57,834 nt of DNA from Spirosoma sp. 48-14 (GCF_001898575.1 NZ_MKUD01000009.1:264578-322411); one strand, 5' to 3'. Positions 16,194-24,798 are shown, counted from the stretch's first letter. The notes: generated by a model from the letters alone, not told the origin. Translations and numbers: made by a program.

Positions 16194-17606
16194 TTAAAGA
16201 AGTGTAGTTGGGCAAACGTAATCAGTAAGCGGCAGCTTCCCGGTCTTCTTGATGGCTCCAAAACCACCGGCTACATCGACCAGATTTGTGAACCCCCGTG
16301 CTTTCAGAATCGAGATGGCCACCATCGACCGATAGCCACCTGCACAGTGAACGTAATACGTTTTACGGCGGTCGATTCGAGCCATGTTATCGTTCAGGTA
16401 ATCAAGCGGCAGGTTCTCAGCACCGACAATATGCTCTGACTCAAATTCGCTTTTCCGTCGAACGTCCAGTATGGGTACATCTGGATTCTGTTCGTAGCAT
16501 TCAGCAAACGTATCGGCCGAAATGGAGGTAATCGTGTCTACCGCCCGGCCCTCCTCCTGCCAGGCGGCAAACCCACCCTGGAGATAGCCAATGCAATTAT
16601 CGTAGCCTACCCGTGCCAGTCGAAGTACGGCTTCTTCGGCTTTCCCCTCGGGCGCAATGAGCAGAATAGGTTGTTTCAGATCGGGAACCAATGTACCAAC
16701 CCACCCGGCAAACTGCCCTTCCAGACCAATATTGATCGAATTCGGAATAAAGCCTTTCGCAAACTCCTGGGCAGCACGCACATCGATCATCAAAGCCCCA
16801 ACCTCATTGGCAGCGGTTTCGAACGCGGCTGGCGACAGCGCCTGAGTGCCCTGTTGAAGCACCTCATCGACCTGCCCATACCCCATCTTATTGAGCACGG
16901 CATTTTTCGGGAAGTATTGCGGAGGGGGCATCAGGCCGGTGGTGACTTCCTTCACAAATTCCTCTTTCGAGCGAGCCCGCAGGGCGTAATTGAACCGTTT
17001 CTGATTCCCCAGTGTGTCGATGGTTTCTTTGCTCATGTTCTTACCACAGGCCGAGCCAGCCCCATGCCCTGGGTAAACAATCACATCGTCGGGTAGAGTC
17101 AGGATTTTCGTATGCAGGCTATCATACAGATACCCCGCCAGATCTTCGCGCGTGAGATTGCTCTTAACCGCCAGATCAGGGCGACCCACATCGCCTATGA
17201 ATAGTGTATCACCCGTAAAAATGGCAGTCTCTTTTCCATTCTCATCGATCAGCAAAAACGTCGACGACTCCATCGTATGCCCCGGCGTGTGGAGTACCCG
17301 AATTTTCACGTTCCCTATCGAAAACTCTTCGCCATCTTTGGCCACATGCGCCGTATAACCGGGTTGGGCCGTTGGGCCGAAAACGATGGTGGCATCGGTT
17401 TTGGCTGATAGATCGAGATGGCCCGATACGAAATCGGCGTGGAAATGTGTTTCAAAAATGTATTTAATCGTGGCCCCATCGGCAGCCGCCCGTTCAATGT
17501 ACGGTTTGGTTTCACGAAGGGGATCGATGATGGCCGCTTCGCCGTCGCTCTCAATGTAATACGCAGCCTCAGCCAGACAGCCAGTATAAATTTGCTCTAC
17601 GTTCAT
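16194..17606 (-). CDS. cstB: CstB-like persulfide dioxygenase-rhodanese fusion, copy 1
   Basis: A 470-residue three-part enzyme. Residues 1-240 form a metallo-beta-lactamase fold of the ETHE1 type (ETHFHADFVSGH with His54, His56, Asp58 and His63; TGDTLFIGDVGRPDL). Residues about 260-360 form a rhodanese domain without the Cys loop (LLIAPEGKAEEAV), as in S. aureus CstB. Residues 365-470 are an active rhodanese with Cys421 in YVHCAGGYRSM. A C-terminal Cys465 (CPTT) is shared with copy 2. Known chemistry: oxidises persulfide to sulfite and converts it with another persulfide to thiosulfate. ATG 17606 (MNVEQIYTG) is chosen to match copy 2. It is preceded by its own operator at 17663. Confidence 0.92.
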   Translation of the reverse strand: MNVEQIYTGCLAEAAYYIESDGEAAIIDPLRETKPYIERAAADGATIKYIFETHFHADFVSGHLDLSAKTDATIVFGPTAQPGYTAHVAKDGEEFSIGNVKIRVLHTPGHTMESSTFLLIDENGKETAIFTGDTLFIGDVGRPDLAVKSNLTREDLAGYLYDSLHTKILTLPDDVIVYPGHGAGSACGKNMSKETIDTLGNQKRFNYALRARSKEEFVKEVTTGLMPPPQYFPKNAVLNKMGYGQVDEVLQQGTQALSPAAFETAANEVGALMIDVRAAQEFAKGFIPNSINIGLEGQFAGWVGTLVPDLKQPILLIAPEGKAEEAVLRLARVGYDNCIGYLQGGFAAWQEEGRAVDTITSISADTFAECYEQNPDVPILDVRRKSEFESEHIVGAENLPLDYLNDNMARIDRRKTYYVHCAGGYRSMVAISILKARGFTNLVDVAGGFGAIKKTGKLPLTDYVCPTTLL

Positions 17607-17662
17607 GGCATTTTGATGATTAAATGGATGCATCAAAATTGGCTGAAAGGCGAGGCTGCTTC

Positions 17663-17678
17663 TGTGATGTATGTTACA
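17663..17678 (-). promoter_or_regulatory. Operator upstream of cstB copy 1, with -7 element at 17634-17641
   Basis: TGTGATGTATGTTACA keeps both half sites (TGTGA and TTACA). On the leftward strand CAATTTTG (17634-17641) is one base off TAnnTTTG and is centred exactly 33 bp from the operator centre. The operator is 57-72 bp upstream of the ATG, in the gap before the end of the SQR gene. Confidence 0.72.
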
Positions 17679-17704
17679 AAGACCGGATGATTATCGTCAG
17701 CTTT

Positions 17705-18910
17705 TCAGGCTTTTCCGGTCAGGATTCGGTGCCAGTAGAGCCAGGGGAGCATGTATTTTTTCAGCAGCCACATGGTCCAGCGGGGCACGGCCTGATCGAA
17801 CGGGAATGTCATTTTAGGCTTGTTCGTATAGTCGAATTCGGCCAGCATCAGTTTGCCGTATTCGGTCGGGATGGGGCAGGCCGTATACCCGTCGTACTGA
17901 GCACTGGACTGGGTTTTGTGTAGCCGTGCCAGTATATGATCGACCATGACAGGTGCCTGTTTGCGGATGGCAGCTCCCGTTTTGGAGGTAGGAGCATTGC
18001 TCACATCTCCACAGGCAAACACAGTGGGAAAGCGTGTGTGCTGAAACGTAAATTTATTGACCTCAACCCAGCCCAGCGGTTGCGTCGGATCGGCCAACGG
18101 GCTTCTTTTGATGAAATCGGGGGCCGACTGGGGCGGGGTGATGTGGGCCATATCGAACCGGATTGACTGCTTCTGCACATTTCCATCGGCATCTTTGCCC
18201 TCAAAATAGATCATGTGATTTGGGCCATCTACTTCCGTAACATTCTGGAGAAAGTGGGTTTTGATCCGGTACCGCTTAAGGAGCCTTTCGAGCGTCTGGG
18301 CAAACTCTTTCACGGCGAAAATGGCCCCAGCTCCCGATATGTAATGAACTTCGGTTTTGTCAAGCACTCCATTTTTACGCCAGTAGTCACAGGCCAGGTA
18401 CATGATCTTGTGAGGAGCTCCTCCGCATTTGACGGGTGTGGCAGGGTTGGTAAAGACGGCTACACCGCCTTTAAAATTTCGGATTAGCTCCCAGGTGTAT
18501 GGGGCCGTCTGGAACGAGTAATTGCTCGACACCTGATTTTTACCCAGTGTTTCGCTGAAGCCTTTAATTTTGGCCCAGTCCAACTGAATTCCCGGCACTA
18601 CTACCAGCGATTCGTAGGTATAAGTGGCTCCGCTTTGGCAGGTTACCTGATTTTGCGCGGGCTGAAAAGTAGCTACAGCGTCCCGAATCCACTCGGCCCC
18701 ATCGGGGATGTAATCCTGTTCATTTTTTTCGGTATCCTGAATGGCAAATTGCCCCGCGCCCACAAGTGTCCAGGCGGGTTGGTAATAATGTTTGGCTGAA
18801 GGCTCGATAATGCCCAGCCGTAAGGATGAATCTTTATGAAGCAATTGAGCAGCCGCCGACAAACCAGCGTTGCCCCCACCTACAACCAGTACTTGAAAAT
18901 GAGTAGCCAT
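17705..18910 (-). CDS. sqr: Sulfide:quinone oxidoreductase, type II
   Basis: A 401-residue FAD flavoprotein. The dinucleotide motif is VLVVGGGNAGLSAAAQL (residues 7-23). The catalytic cysteines match mitochondrial-type SQOR: Cys162 in TPVKCGGAPHK and Cys345 in YDGYTACPIPTEYGKLMLAEFDY. The FAD-binding end reads FACGDVSNAPTSKTGAAIRKQ. The C-terminal amphipathic segment (MWLLKKYMLPWLYWHRIL) probably anchors the protein to the inner membrane. It oxidises H2S, passing electrons to quinone and sulfur to a thiol, so producing the substrate for the CstB enzymes. The gene is flanked by operators of the same series on both sides. Confidence 0.95.
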   Translation of the reverse strand: MATHFQVLVVGGGNAGLSAAAQLLHKDSSLRLGIIEPSAKHYYQPAWTLVGAGQFAIQDTEKNEQDYIPDGAEWIRDAVATFQPAQNQVTCQSGATYTYESLVVVPGIQLDWAKIKGFSETLGKNQVSSNYSFQTAPYTWELIRNFKGGVAVFTNPATPVKCGGAPHKIMYLACDYWRKNGVLDKTEVHYISGAGAIFAVKEFAQTLERLLKRYRIKTHFLQNVTEVDGPNHMIYFEGKDADGNVQKQSIRFDMAHITPPQSAPDFIKRSPLADPTQPLGWVEVNKFTFQHTRFPTVFACGDVSNAPTSKTGAAIRKQAPVMVDHILARLHKTQSSAQYDGYTACPIPTEYGKLMLAEFDYTNKPKMTFPFDQAVPRWTMWLLKKYMLPWLYWHRILTGKA

Positions 18911-18943
18911 TTTTAGGAATAGTTAAGTTTTTCCTAAAAATGG
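18907..18943. repeat. 13-bp perfect inverted repeat covering the SQR start codon
   Basis: Arms 18907-18919 and 18931-18943 with an 11-nt loop; the SQR ATG (18910-18908) lies in the left arm. If transcription starts upstream of 18943, the start codon is sequestered in the mRNA. If it starts near 18930, as the operator spacing predicts, the hairpin is absent from the mRNA and the right arm (CATTTTTA) is the -7 region. Confidence 0.6.
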
Positions 18944-18953
18944 CACAATAAAA

Positions 18954-18989
18954 AGCGGCAGTATGTGACAATTGTTACATACTGCCGCT
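18954..18989 (-). promoter_or_regulatory. Operator B of SQR embedded in a terminator hairpin
   Basis: The core TGTGACAATTGTTACA (18964-18979) is flanked by arms AGCGGCAG/CTGCCGCT, giving a near-perfect 36-bp palindrome with a single non-paired position. On the leftward strand it is followed by TTTTTATT, so the same DNA forms an intrinsic terminator for the upstream YeeE operon (stop at 19037). The operator is centred 61 bp before the SQR ATG. Confidence 0.75.
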
Positions 18990-19036
18990 CCTAAACTATC
19001 CTTCAAAACGGGCAATCAGCTCCTATGATCCTGGTT

Positions 19037-19519
19037 TTAATGAGGCAATTTTTCGCGCAGATAGCCATATACCCATGTACCCGCAACGGCACTCAGCAAA
19101 GTCGCAATGACAACAACATAACCGCTGCCAATCTGGGCAAATAAGGGGCCCGGACAAGCCCCCGTAATGGCCCAACCCAACCCAAACAACAGCCCTCCGT
19201 AAATCTGGCCTTTATTGAATGTTTTGGGATGAAACTCAACCCGTTCGCCCGAGAGCGTTTTTATATCGAACCGTTTGATGAGCCATACCGAAACCATCCC
19301 GACAACCACCGCCGAGCCAATGACTCCGTACATATGGAAGCTCTGCAGCCGAAACATTTCCTGAATACGAAACCAGGAAATGATTTCCGCTTTTACAAAC
19401 ACAATGCCGAATAAAACCCCGACAACCAGGTACTTGAGATTGGCGAGACCACTCTCAGCTTTTTTCATATCGTTGGGCGCATCGCACACCAACGCATCTG
19501 GGCTTACTGTATTTTGCAT
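19037..19519 (-). CDS. YeeE/YedE-type sulfur transport protein, second half
   Basis: A 160-residue membrane protein with four helices. It carries the YeeE/YedE signature GWAITGACPGPLFAQIGSG, whose Cys is thought to contact the sulfur substrate (thiosulfate in E. coli YeeE). I take ATG 19519 (MQNTVSPDALVC). The open frame extends upstream, but only through sequence antisense to or overlapping the first-half gene. The soluble N-terminus contains two Cys. Together with the next gene it forms a split, PmpA/PmpB-like transporter. It is the last gene of a porin-YeeE-YeeE operon ending at the terminator/operator of 18954. Confidence 0.88.
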   Translation of the reverse strand: MQNTVSPDALVCDAPNDMKKAESGLANLKYLVVGVLFGIVFVKAEIISWFRIQEMFRLQSFHMYGVIGSAVVVGMVSVWLIKRFDIKTLSGERVEFHPKTFNKGQIYGGLLFGLGWAITGACPGPLFAQIGSGYVVVIATLLSAVAGTWVYGYLREKLPH

Positions 19520-19551
19520 GATTTTTTTAGGAGGGCATAAAGCCCATATCG

Positions 19552-20124
19552 TTAAAACAATTTCATCAGATGAGGTAGAATCAAGTGCGTCATGGTAAAA
19601 CCACCTACCATAAAGCAGCAGGTAGCTACCAGCGACGGCCATTGCAGGTTCGACAGGCCCATAATGGCATGGCCCGATGTACACCCCCCCGCCCAACGCG
19701 TACCGAAACCAACCAGAAATCCACCGAACACAAAAAATACCAGTCCTTTTAGCGTGAACAGATTGGCCGTATCGAATAAATCGGCGGGCATCAGGCCCGA
19801 AAAGTCCCGGATCCCTAGTGCCTTCAGCTCGGTGACGGTAGCAGCCGACAGTTGGAACGCATCGGGGTTTTCCAGAAAATGGGTCGCCAGAAAGCCGCCG
19901 AGTACGGTGCCCGCTACAAAAAACAGATTCCAAATCTCCTTTTTCCAGTTGTATTGAAAAAACGGAATATTAGCAGGCAGACAGGCCGCGCATAAGTGCC
20001 GAAGCGACGACGAAATACCGAACGATTTGTTTCCGATGAGTAACAGCGTCGGAACTGTGAGGCCGATCAGTGGCCCGGCCACATACCAGGGCCAGGGCTT
20101 ACGGATAAGGTCGATAAACTCCAT
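19552..20124 (-). CDS. YeeE/YedE-type sulfur transport protein, first half
   Basis: A 190-residue membrane protein. The helices include WYVAGPLIGLTVPTLLLIG, LFFVAGTVLGGFL, and GFGTRWAGGCTSGHAIMGLS with the conserved Cys of the Sulf_transp domain, then ATCCFMVGGFTMTHLIL. LRHLCAACLP adds another conserved cysteine motif. It probably pairs with the 19037 product to import thiosulfate or another sulfane-sulfur compound. It is 8 bp downstream of the porin gene. Confidence 0.9.
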   Translation of the reverse strand: MEFIDLIRKPWPWYVAGPLIGLTVPTLLLIGNKSFGISSSLRHLCAACLPANIPFFQYNWKKEIWNLFFVAGTVLGGFLATHFLENPDAFQLSAATVTELKALGIRDFSGLMPADLFDTANLFTLKGLVFFVFGGFLVGFGTRWAGGCTSGHAIMGLSNLQWPSLVATCCFMVGGFTMTHLILPHLMKLF

Positions 20125-20132
20125 GAATTGAT

Positions 20133-21521
20133 TTATAAGCGATAGTTGAGAATTAAATTGATCTGGTGCATACCTACCCGGTTATAGACGTAGCGGTTGT
20201 TGTCGTAGGTATTGCCAACGTCGGTTTTGAGTACCCACAACAGTTGAACATCCCAACTGTTCGGAAAATTACCGGAACGGTAGGTAAAACTTAAATTGGT
20301 TTGCGTATAGGAAGGCATTCCATACTTGTTTAAGACACTGTTTTTTACATCAGGTAACCGATAGTACCCAAAACTTGCTTCGGCTTTAATGCGGCTGGTC
20401 GGTGTAAAGAAGAGGTTGGTATTCACGGCGGTCAGGTCGCCAAATCCTTCGTTTTTTTCCCGCATCAGAAATGTATAAAACGGGTCACGACCCCACTCGC
20501 GGGGCATCAGGTAGCGCCCTTCGGCCGTGATGCGCGTTGCATTCAGGTAAGAAGTCCAGCGGGTAGTCTGGTAGCCAACCCGCCCCGAAAAAATCAGCGA
20601 GCGATTACCGGGCTGGTCGTAAGCTTTGGCCGATTCGTCGTTTCCCCCGTTCCCAACCGCCCATTGACGAGCCAGTTGAAGACCAGCCACAACCTGTCGC
20701 TTTTTTCCGGCTGGAATGCCCATGTCGGCTCGGGCGTAAATCATATTGAAAATATTCTGTACATGCGTATCCCAAAGCTGAAGTACTACTTTGCCGACTT
20801 TCTGGGTTATAGCCAGTTGCGTAATACCCGCCGACTGCGTGTTTCCGGCATACTGTGAGGCCTTACCCGTTGCATCGACACCAACCGGATACAGACCCAT
20901 ACTTTCGCCAATTGTGTACCAGCCCAGGGTCGAGCGGGGAGCGATTCGGGTCAGGTATTCGGCATGGATCTGGGTGTTGGGCCGCTCGTTCCATTCCAGC
21001 ACAATGCCCTCTACAAACGTGGGCGACATACGGCCATCCTGCGGATTAATAAACGGACTGCGGGGTAGCTGACGGCCAACCGTAACCCACGATTTTTTGC
21101 CGAACACATACTGCGCATATAGTTCTTCGAGCCGACTAAGCATCGCATGATTGCCCGGATTTTGCCCATCAAACAAGCCAATTTCGTAGCGATTAGGTTG
21201 TCCCGTTTGCGAATCGCGGGCCGCCAGATCGGACGAGAGCAGGTTCTTGCTGAAAAACACCGTTCCGCCTACGGTCAGGTGGTTGAAAAGTCGGGGGGTC
21301 TGATACCCAAGCCCTACCCCAACCCCCCACGCATAGGCATCGCTTAAGTCGCCCTGATTATCCGTTGCCATAAAAAACGACCGGGCGCGAATAGGAAAAC
21401 GCTCGCGCCCAAGCCAGCGTTGCTGTTTGGCGGTCAGCGTATCAGGCTGATTGGCCCATGCCGCCGACCCGTTGGTCGTTAGCATCGCCATCAATCCCAG
21501 AGCCAGTAAACGTCCGATCAT
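20133..21521 (-). CDS. Outer membrane beta-barrel porin, OprD-like
   Basis: A 462-residue protein with a signal peptide (LLALGLMAMLTTNGSAAWA). Many amphipathic strands follow: ELYAQYVFGKKSWVTVGRQ, SLIFSGRVGYQTTRW, TNLSFTYRSGNFPNSWDVQL. It ends in a strand NLILNYRL, a typical barrel end. The arrangement resembles OprD/OprB-type porins. Being first in the operon with the YeeE pair, it is likely the outer-membrane entry for the sulfur substrate. Operator C lies 56-71 bp upstream. Confidence 0.82.
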   Translation of the reverse strand: MIGRLLALGLMAMLTTNGSAAWANQPDTLTAKQQRWLGRERFPIRARSFFMATDNQGDLSDAYAWGVGVGLGYQTPRLFNHLTVGGTVFFSKNLLSSDLAARDSQTGQPNRYEIGLFDGQNPGNHAMLSRLEELYAQYVFGKKSWVTVGRQLPRSPFINPQDGRMSPTFVEGIVLEWNERPNTQIHAEYLTRIAPRSTLGWYTIGESMGLYPVGVDATGKASQYAGNTQSAGITQLAITQKVGKVVLQLWDTHVQNIFNMIYARADMGIPAGKKRQVVAGLQLARQWAVGNGGNDESAKAYDQPGNRSLIFSGRVGYQTTRWTSYLNATRITAEGRYLMPREWGRDPFYTFLMREKNEGFGDLTAVNTNLFFTPTSRIKAEASFGYYRLPDVKNSVLNKYGMPSYTQTNLSFTYRSGNFPNSWDVQLLWVLKTDVGNTYDNNRYVYNRVGMHQINLILNYRL

Positions 21522-21576
21522 GCCCTATGTTCTGTTGAATGATTTCACAAAACTCCTCAGGGAATCGCCCGTTTTC

Positions 21577-21592
21577 CGTGATAATTGTTACA
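21577..21592 (-). promoter_or_regulatory. Operator C upstream of the porin-YeeE operon, with -7 element at 21548-21555
   Basis: CGTGATAATTGTTACA is almost the consensus. Leftward GAGTTTTG (21548-21555) is one base off TAnnTTTG and centred exactly 33 bp from the operator centre. The porin ATG is 63 bp from the operator centre. Confidence 0.78.
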
Positions 21593-21625
21593 TAGGGTTG
21601 GTTAAAGGCAATGATTGTCTACCAT

Positions 21626-21709
21626 TTTTGTGATGCTGACACCGAAGTATCTTCGGCGGCCAGATGAAAGGTTATCTCCGAAGATGCTTCCTTCGTCAGC
21701 ATCACAAAA
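21626..21709. repeat. Imperfect 84-bp inverted repeat with nested hairpins, repeat-family candidate
   Basis: The outer 15-bp arms are identical inverses (TTTTGTGATGCTGAC at 21626-21640 and its inverse at 21695-21709). The inner arms match imperfectly, and CCGAAG-TAT-CTTCGG is a nested hairpin. The wording (AGATGCTTCCTTCGTCAGC) resembles short dispersed palindromes of Bacteroidota genomes. It lies between the divergent porin and ClC genes. Confidence 0.65.
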
Positions 21710-21767
21710 GCTGTTTTTAGCAAAACGGTTTGTCGTAACACATCAGCCACAAACGGGTTAAACGAGC

Positions 21768-23093
21768 ATGCGCATCCATGAAGAACTGGTTCTGTTGTTT
21801 AGTGTCCTTAAGTGGGTCATCCTGTCGGTGCTGATCGGCTGTCTGACGGGTTTGGCGGCTTCGGGCTTTATCCGGTTCATTCATTATGTGATTGAGCAGA
21901 GCAATCACTACCAGTACGTGTTTTACTGGCTGCCACTCAGTTTTTTTGTCGCTAACCTACTCAGCCAGTTCGTCCTGAAGTAACACGTTGGCACCGACGC
22001 CCTGATTGCAGCCATTAACCGAAATTTTGGTAAAATGGAAGCAAGCTTTGTACCCACTAAAGTCATTAATGTCATTCTGATTCTGGCTACGGGTGGCTCG
22101 GCCGGTAAAGAAAGTCCCTGTGCTCAGATCGGAGCTGGTTTGGGCAGTCTTTGCGCCAACCTCTTCCGGGTCGACGATATAGACCGGCGAAAAATGGTGC
22201 TCTGTGGCTTTTGTGCCGGTTTCTCCTGTGTGTTTGGGGCGCCCATAGCGGGTGCCTTGTTCGGTATTGAAGTGCTGGCCGTCGGGGTTATTTTTTATGA
22301 TGTGTTGCTGCCCGCTTTCGTAGCGTCGATCACGGCCTATCAGATCTCCTCGGCCCTTGGCGTCACTTTTTTCTACTATCCACTTCAGTTTGTTCCGGCT
22401 TTCGGGCGGGGATTCTTTCTGCAACTGCTGGGTGGAGGCCTTCTCTTTGGGCTATGTGCCTACGTGCTGATCCGGTCCATCCAGTCCAGTACGTCGGCTG
22501 TAAATTCCATTCCGATCTGGCGACCGTGGAAAGGGCTCCTGGGTGGTATGGTACTGGTTGGTCTGACGCTTTTATTTTCGCGCGATTACCTGGGGCTGGG
22601 GCTTAATTTGATGGAAAATGCGATAGAAGGGCACCCCGTCAAGCCTTACACCTTTCTACTCAAAGCGCTCTTTACTATCATCACACTAACCATCAGTCGG
22701 AGTGGAAGTGTCATTACCCCCACTTTATTTATTGGAGCCACAGCGGGCAGTTTCTACGCCGACGTGATTGGAGCAGACCATTCAACCTTTGCCGCTATTG
22801 GTTTTGTCAGTCTGCTGGCTGGTGCGGCCAACACGCCCATTGCCTGTAGTATTTTAGCCATCGAACTGTTTGGAGCCGAGATTGCCCCCTATGCAGCCAT
22901 ATCCTGCGTTATTAGCTTTCTGATGTCGGGCCATCGTAGCCTGTATGCATCGCAGGTACTTGCCATCCCAAAATCCAGCGCAATACCTACCGAAACAGGT
23001 CAGGAATTCAAGGCCATTACGCCCCCGGTAATCCGGTGGCGGGTTCACCGACTCAACTGGTTAAAAAAGGTAATCCGACTGTTTCGAAGATAA
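21768..23093 (+). pseudogene. ClC chloride channel/transporter gene interrupted by an in-frame TAA
   Basis: Codons run in a single frame from ATG 21768 to 23093, except for TAA at 21981-21983. The first 71 codons give helices A and B (WVILSVLIGCLTGLAASGFI, YVFYWLPLSFFVANLLSQFVLK). After the stop, HVGTDALIAAINRNFGKMEAS continues without a shift into the ClC core: ATGGSAGKESPCAQIGAGLGS (the G[KR]ExP motif), CAGFSCVFGAPIAGALFGIEVL, ITPTLFIGATAGSF, AGAANTPIACSILAIELFG. No CBS domains follow. Restart at ATG 22035 would lack the first helices. A single nonsense change, a sequencing error or read-through can explain it; pseudogene is the simplest reading. Its link to the sulfur genes around it is only positional. 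Confidence 0.8.
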
Positions 23094-23114
23094 CAATAAC
23101 AACTGTACCGAACT

Positions 23115-23492
23115 TTATACCCCAGCCTTTATATACGCCCAGCCCTGCTCCTGTTTCAGAATAAGTTCGATGATGGCTACGGGAACCGTTTCGACGGAGG
23201 GCAGCATATCATCCAATGTCAACTGTTTACTACGCAGGCTATTCTCACACACCACAATCCGAACCACATGATGGTCAACAAATTGTTGCAAAGGCTGCGC
23301 GTAGCGTGTCTCACTGGCCGTAATCAGGTCAATACCAGGGCCATGAACCACAACTTCAACTTCGGCCTCGGGCCATATGGCCAACAGGTTTTTCAGATTA
23401 CTGATTAGGGCTTTCTGCGAAGCATCGTCGGGCGAAACAAACTGAAACACCACCCGGTGCCCTTTACCTGTGTCAGGTGCTCTATCCATCAT
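23115..23492 (-). CDS. DsrE-family protein, cytosolic
   Basis: A 125-residue DsrE/DsrF-like protein with no signal peptide. RVVFQFVSPDDASQKALISNLKNLL is the first alpha/beta unit; EVEVVVHGPGIDLI and VRIVVCENSLRSKQL follow, with the Cys corresponding to the sulfur-carrying position of this branch. The ending is AIIELILKQEQGWAYIKAG. It shares its plan with the exported paralogue at 26556. It starts 35 bp after tsdA, so tsdA-dsrE is one operon. A role as sulfane-sulfur carrier is likely. Confidence 0.88.
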   Translation of the reverse strand: MMDRAPDTGKGHRVVFQFVSPDDASQKALISNLKNLLAIWPEAEVEVVVHGPGIDLITASETRYAQPLQQFVDHHVVRIVVCENSLRSKQLTLDDMLPSVETVPVAIIELILKQEQGWAYIKAGV

Positions 23493-23527
23493 AACGTGCA
23501 GTTAATTGTACCAACACCCCAAAGTTC

Positions 23528-24598
23528 CTATTTCGATTCGGCATGGCTCTTTTTGTAAGCCTCAATGGGTTTAAACGGACCAAACTTATGCTGTTTTTCG
23601 GAAAACGAATCGGCGTAGGGGCCAAACGGATGATCGACGGGCTTGCTGGCTATGTTGGGCCAGTCGTTGCGTAAATCTTTAGCCGATCGGGGCATCGAAT
23701 TGATGAAGGCGGCAAGGTCCCAGGCTTCTTCGTCGCTCAATTGCGGCTTATCCCAACTGGCACCCAGCGGCATATTAGCTTTTATGTAACCCGCCAGTCG
23801 TGAAAGACGGAACAGCCCGGCTCCCTGATTGTAGCTATGCGCCCCCCAAAGCGGTGGAAAAGTATAGCCCACCCCATCGGGTTTGGCAACGCCCTGCCCC
23901 GTAGTGCCATGACAACTCACACATTTCTGTTCATAAGTCAGCTTGCCTTTTTCGGGAATGGCAGCACGGTCGAGATACGGTACTTTCCAGATACCTGATC
24001 TGGCAGGGTTTTTACCTTTAGGAACGTCATCACCCAGAAACTGGATATAGGCGACAATGGCTTTCATTTCCCGGCTATTACTGTCGAGACCTTTACCATT
24101 CAGGCTGCGTTCAAAGCAATCGTTTACCCGCTTCACGATGGTTTCGATCCTGCCCGAACGTGCCCGAAATTTTGGATAAGTCGATGCCACTGCACTGTAG
24201 TTGTTTCCCCAGGGCTTTGTACCCGCGTCCAGATGGCAGTTCTGACAGTTCATTCCGTTCGATGCATGCGTTACCGTACCCATAGGTCCCAGATACAGAG
24301 CCGTATTGGCGATCAACTCTTTACCATAGCGGATCAGGTCGCCATTGGAAAGCGCAGCAATCTTTGCCTCGGATGGTGCCTGCCAAAGCGGCTCCTCCGC
24401 CTTCACGGGTAGGGTGGTTGATGAACTACCGGACGAGGCCACCGGCTCCTCCCTGTTTGCCGATGCATCGATCCAGCCAACCTGGAATGCGATCAGCATA
24501 GCGGTAGCAATAACCGTAATAACCAGCAACCCGGCTAATATAAGTAAGGTACGTTGAAGAGACCGTATCGTTTGGTTGAAAGGATCTTTAGCTTGCAT
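23528..24598 (-). CDS. tsdA: TsdA-type diheme cytochrome c (thiosulfate dehydrogenase / tetrathionate reductase)
   Basis: A 356-residue protein with an N-terminal membrane anchor (TLLILAGLLVITVIATAMLIAF) and a periplasmic diheme domain. Heme 1 motif: C118-QN-C121-H122. The unusual axial Cys161 lies in RVNDCFERSLNG, the TsdA hallmark. Heme 2 motif: C226-VS-C229-H230, with Met276 in KANMPLG as likely axial ligand. The family couples two thiosulfates to tetrathionate, or the reverse. Thiosulfate made by CstB or imported would be the substrate. Operator at 24711 with a one-off -7 element. Confidence 0.93.
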   Translation of the reverse strand: MQAKDPFNQTIRSLQRTLLILAGLLVITVIATAMLIAFQVGWIDASANREEPVASSGSSSTTLPVKAEEPLWQAPSEAKIAALSNGDLIRYGKELIANTALYLGPMGTVTHASNGMNCQNCHLDAGTKPWGNNYSAVASTYPKFRARSGRIETIVKRVNDCFERSLNGKGLDSNSREMKAIVAYIQFLGDDVPKGKNPARSGIWKVPYLDRAAIPEKGKLTYEQKCVSCHGTTGQGVAKPDGVGYTFPPLWGAHSYNQGAGLFRLSRLAGYIKANMPLGASWDKPQLSDEEAWDLAAFINSMPRSAKDLRNDWPNIASKPVDHPFGPYADSFSEKQHKFGPFKPIEAYKKSHAESK

Positions 24599-24710
24599 AC
24601 ATTGACCGAATCAAAGACGCTTTACGTTGTGCGCAAAACACCACGTACCAGTACCTTTCAACGGATTAATCAAGTTTCAGGCAAAGGTCTGGCCCTCGGA
24701 TGACAAACTC

Positions 24711-24726
24711 CGTAACAATAGTCACA
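24711..24726 (-). promoter_or_regulatory. Operator upstream of tsdA-dsrE, with -7 element at 24682-24689
   Basis: Read leftward: TGTGACTATTGTTACG. Leftward GACCTTTG (24682-24689) is one base off TAnnTTTG and centred exactly 33 bp away. It predicts a start near 24677 and a leader of about 80 nt. Confidence 0.72.
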
Positions 24727-24773
24727 AAGCCCGTTCAGCAGCCCTCGTTTTCAGAATGTCGTTACAAACACGA

Positions 24774-24798
24774 ACGCCACGGGTTCAGTCCGTGGCGT
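24774..24798 (-). terminator. Hairpin downstream of the thioredoxin operon
   Basis: Arms ACGCCACGG (24774-24782) and CCGTGGCGT (24790-24798), 7-nt loop, followed leftward by TTCGTGTTTG. It lies 36 bp past the methyltransferase stop and probably ends that operon. Confidence 0.55.

Noticed and set aside
19520..19933. N-terminal extension of the second YeeE gene
   Set aside because: It overlaps the other YeeE gene in another frame and has no membrane-protein character.
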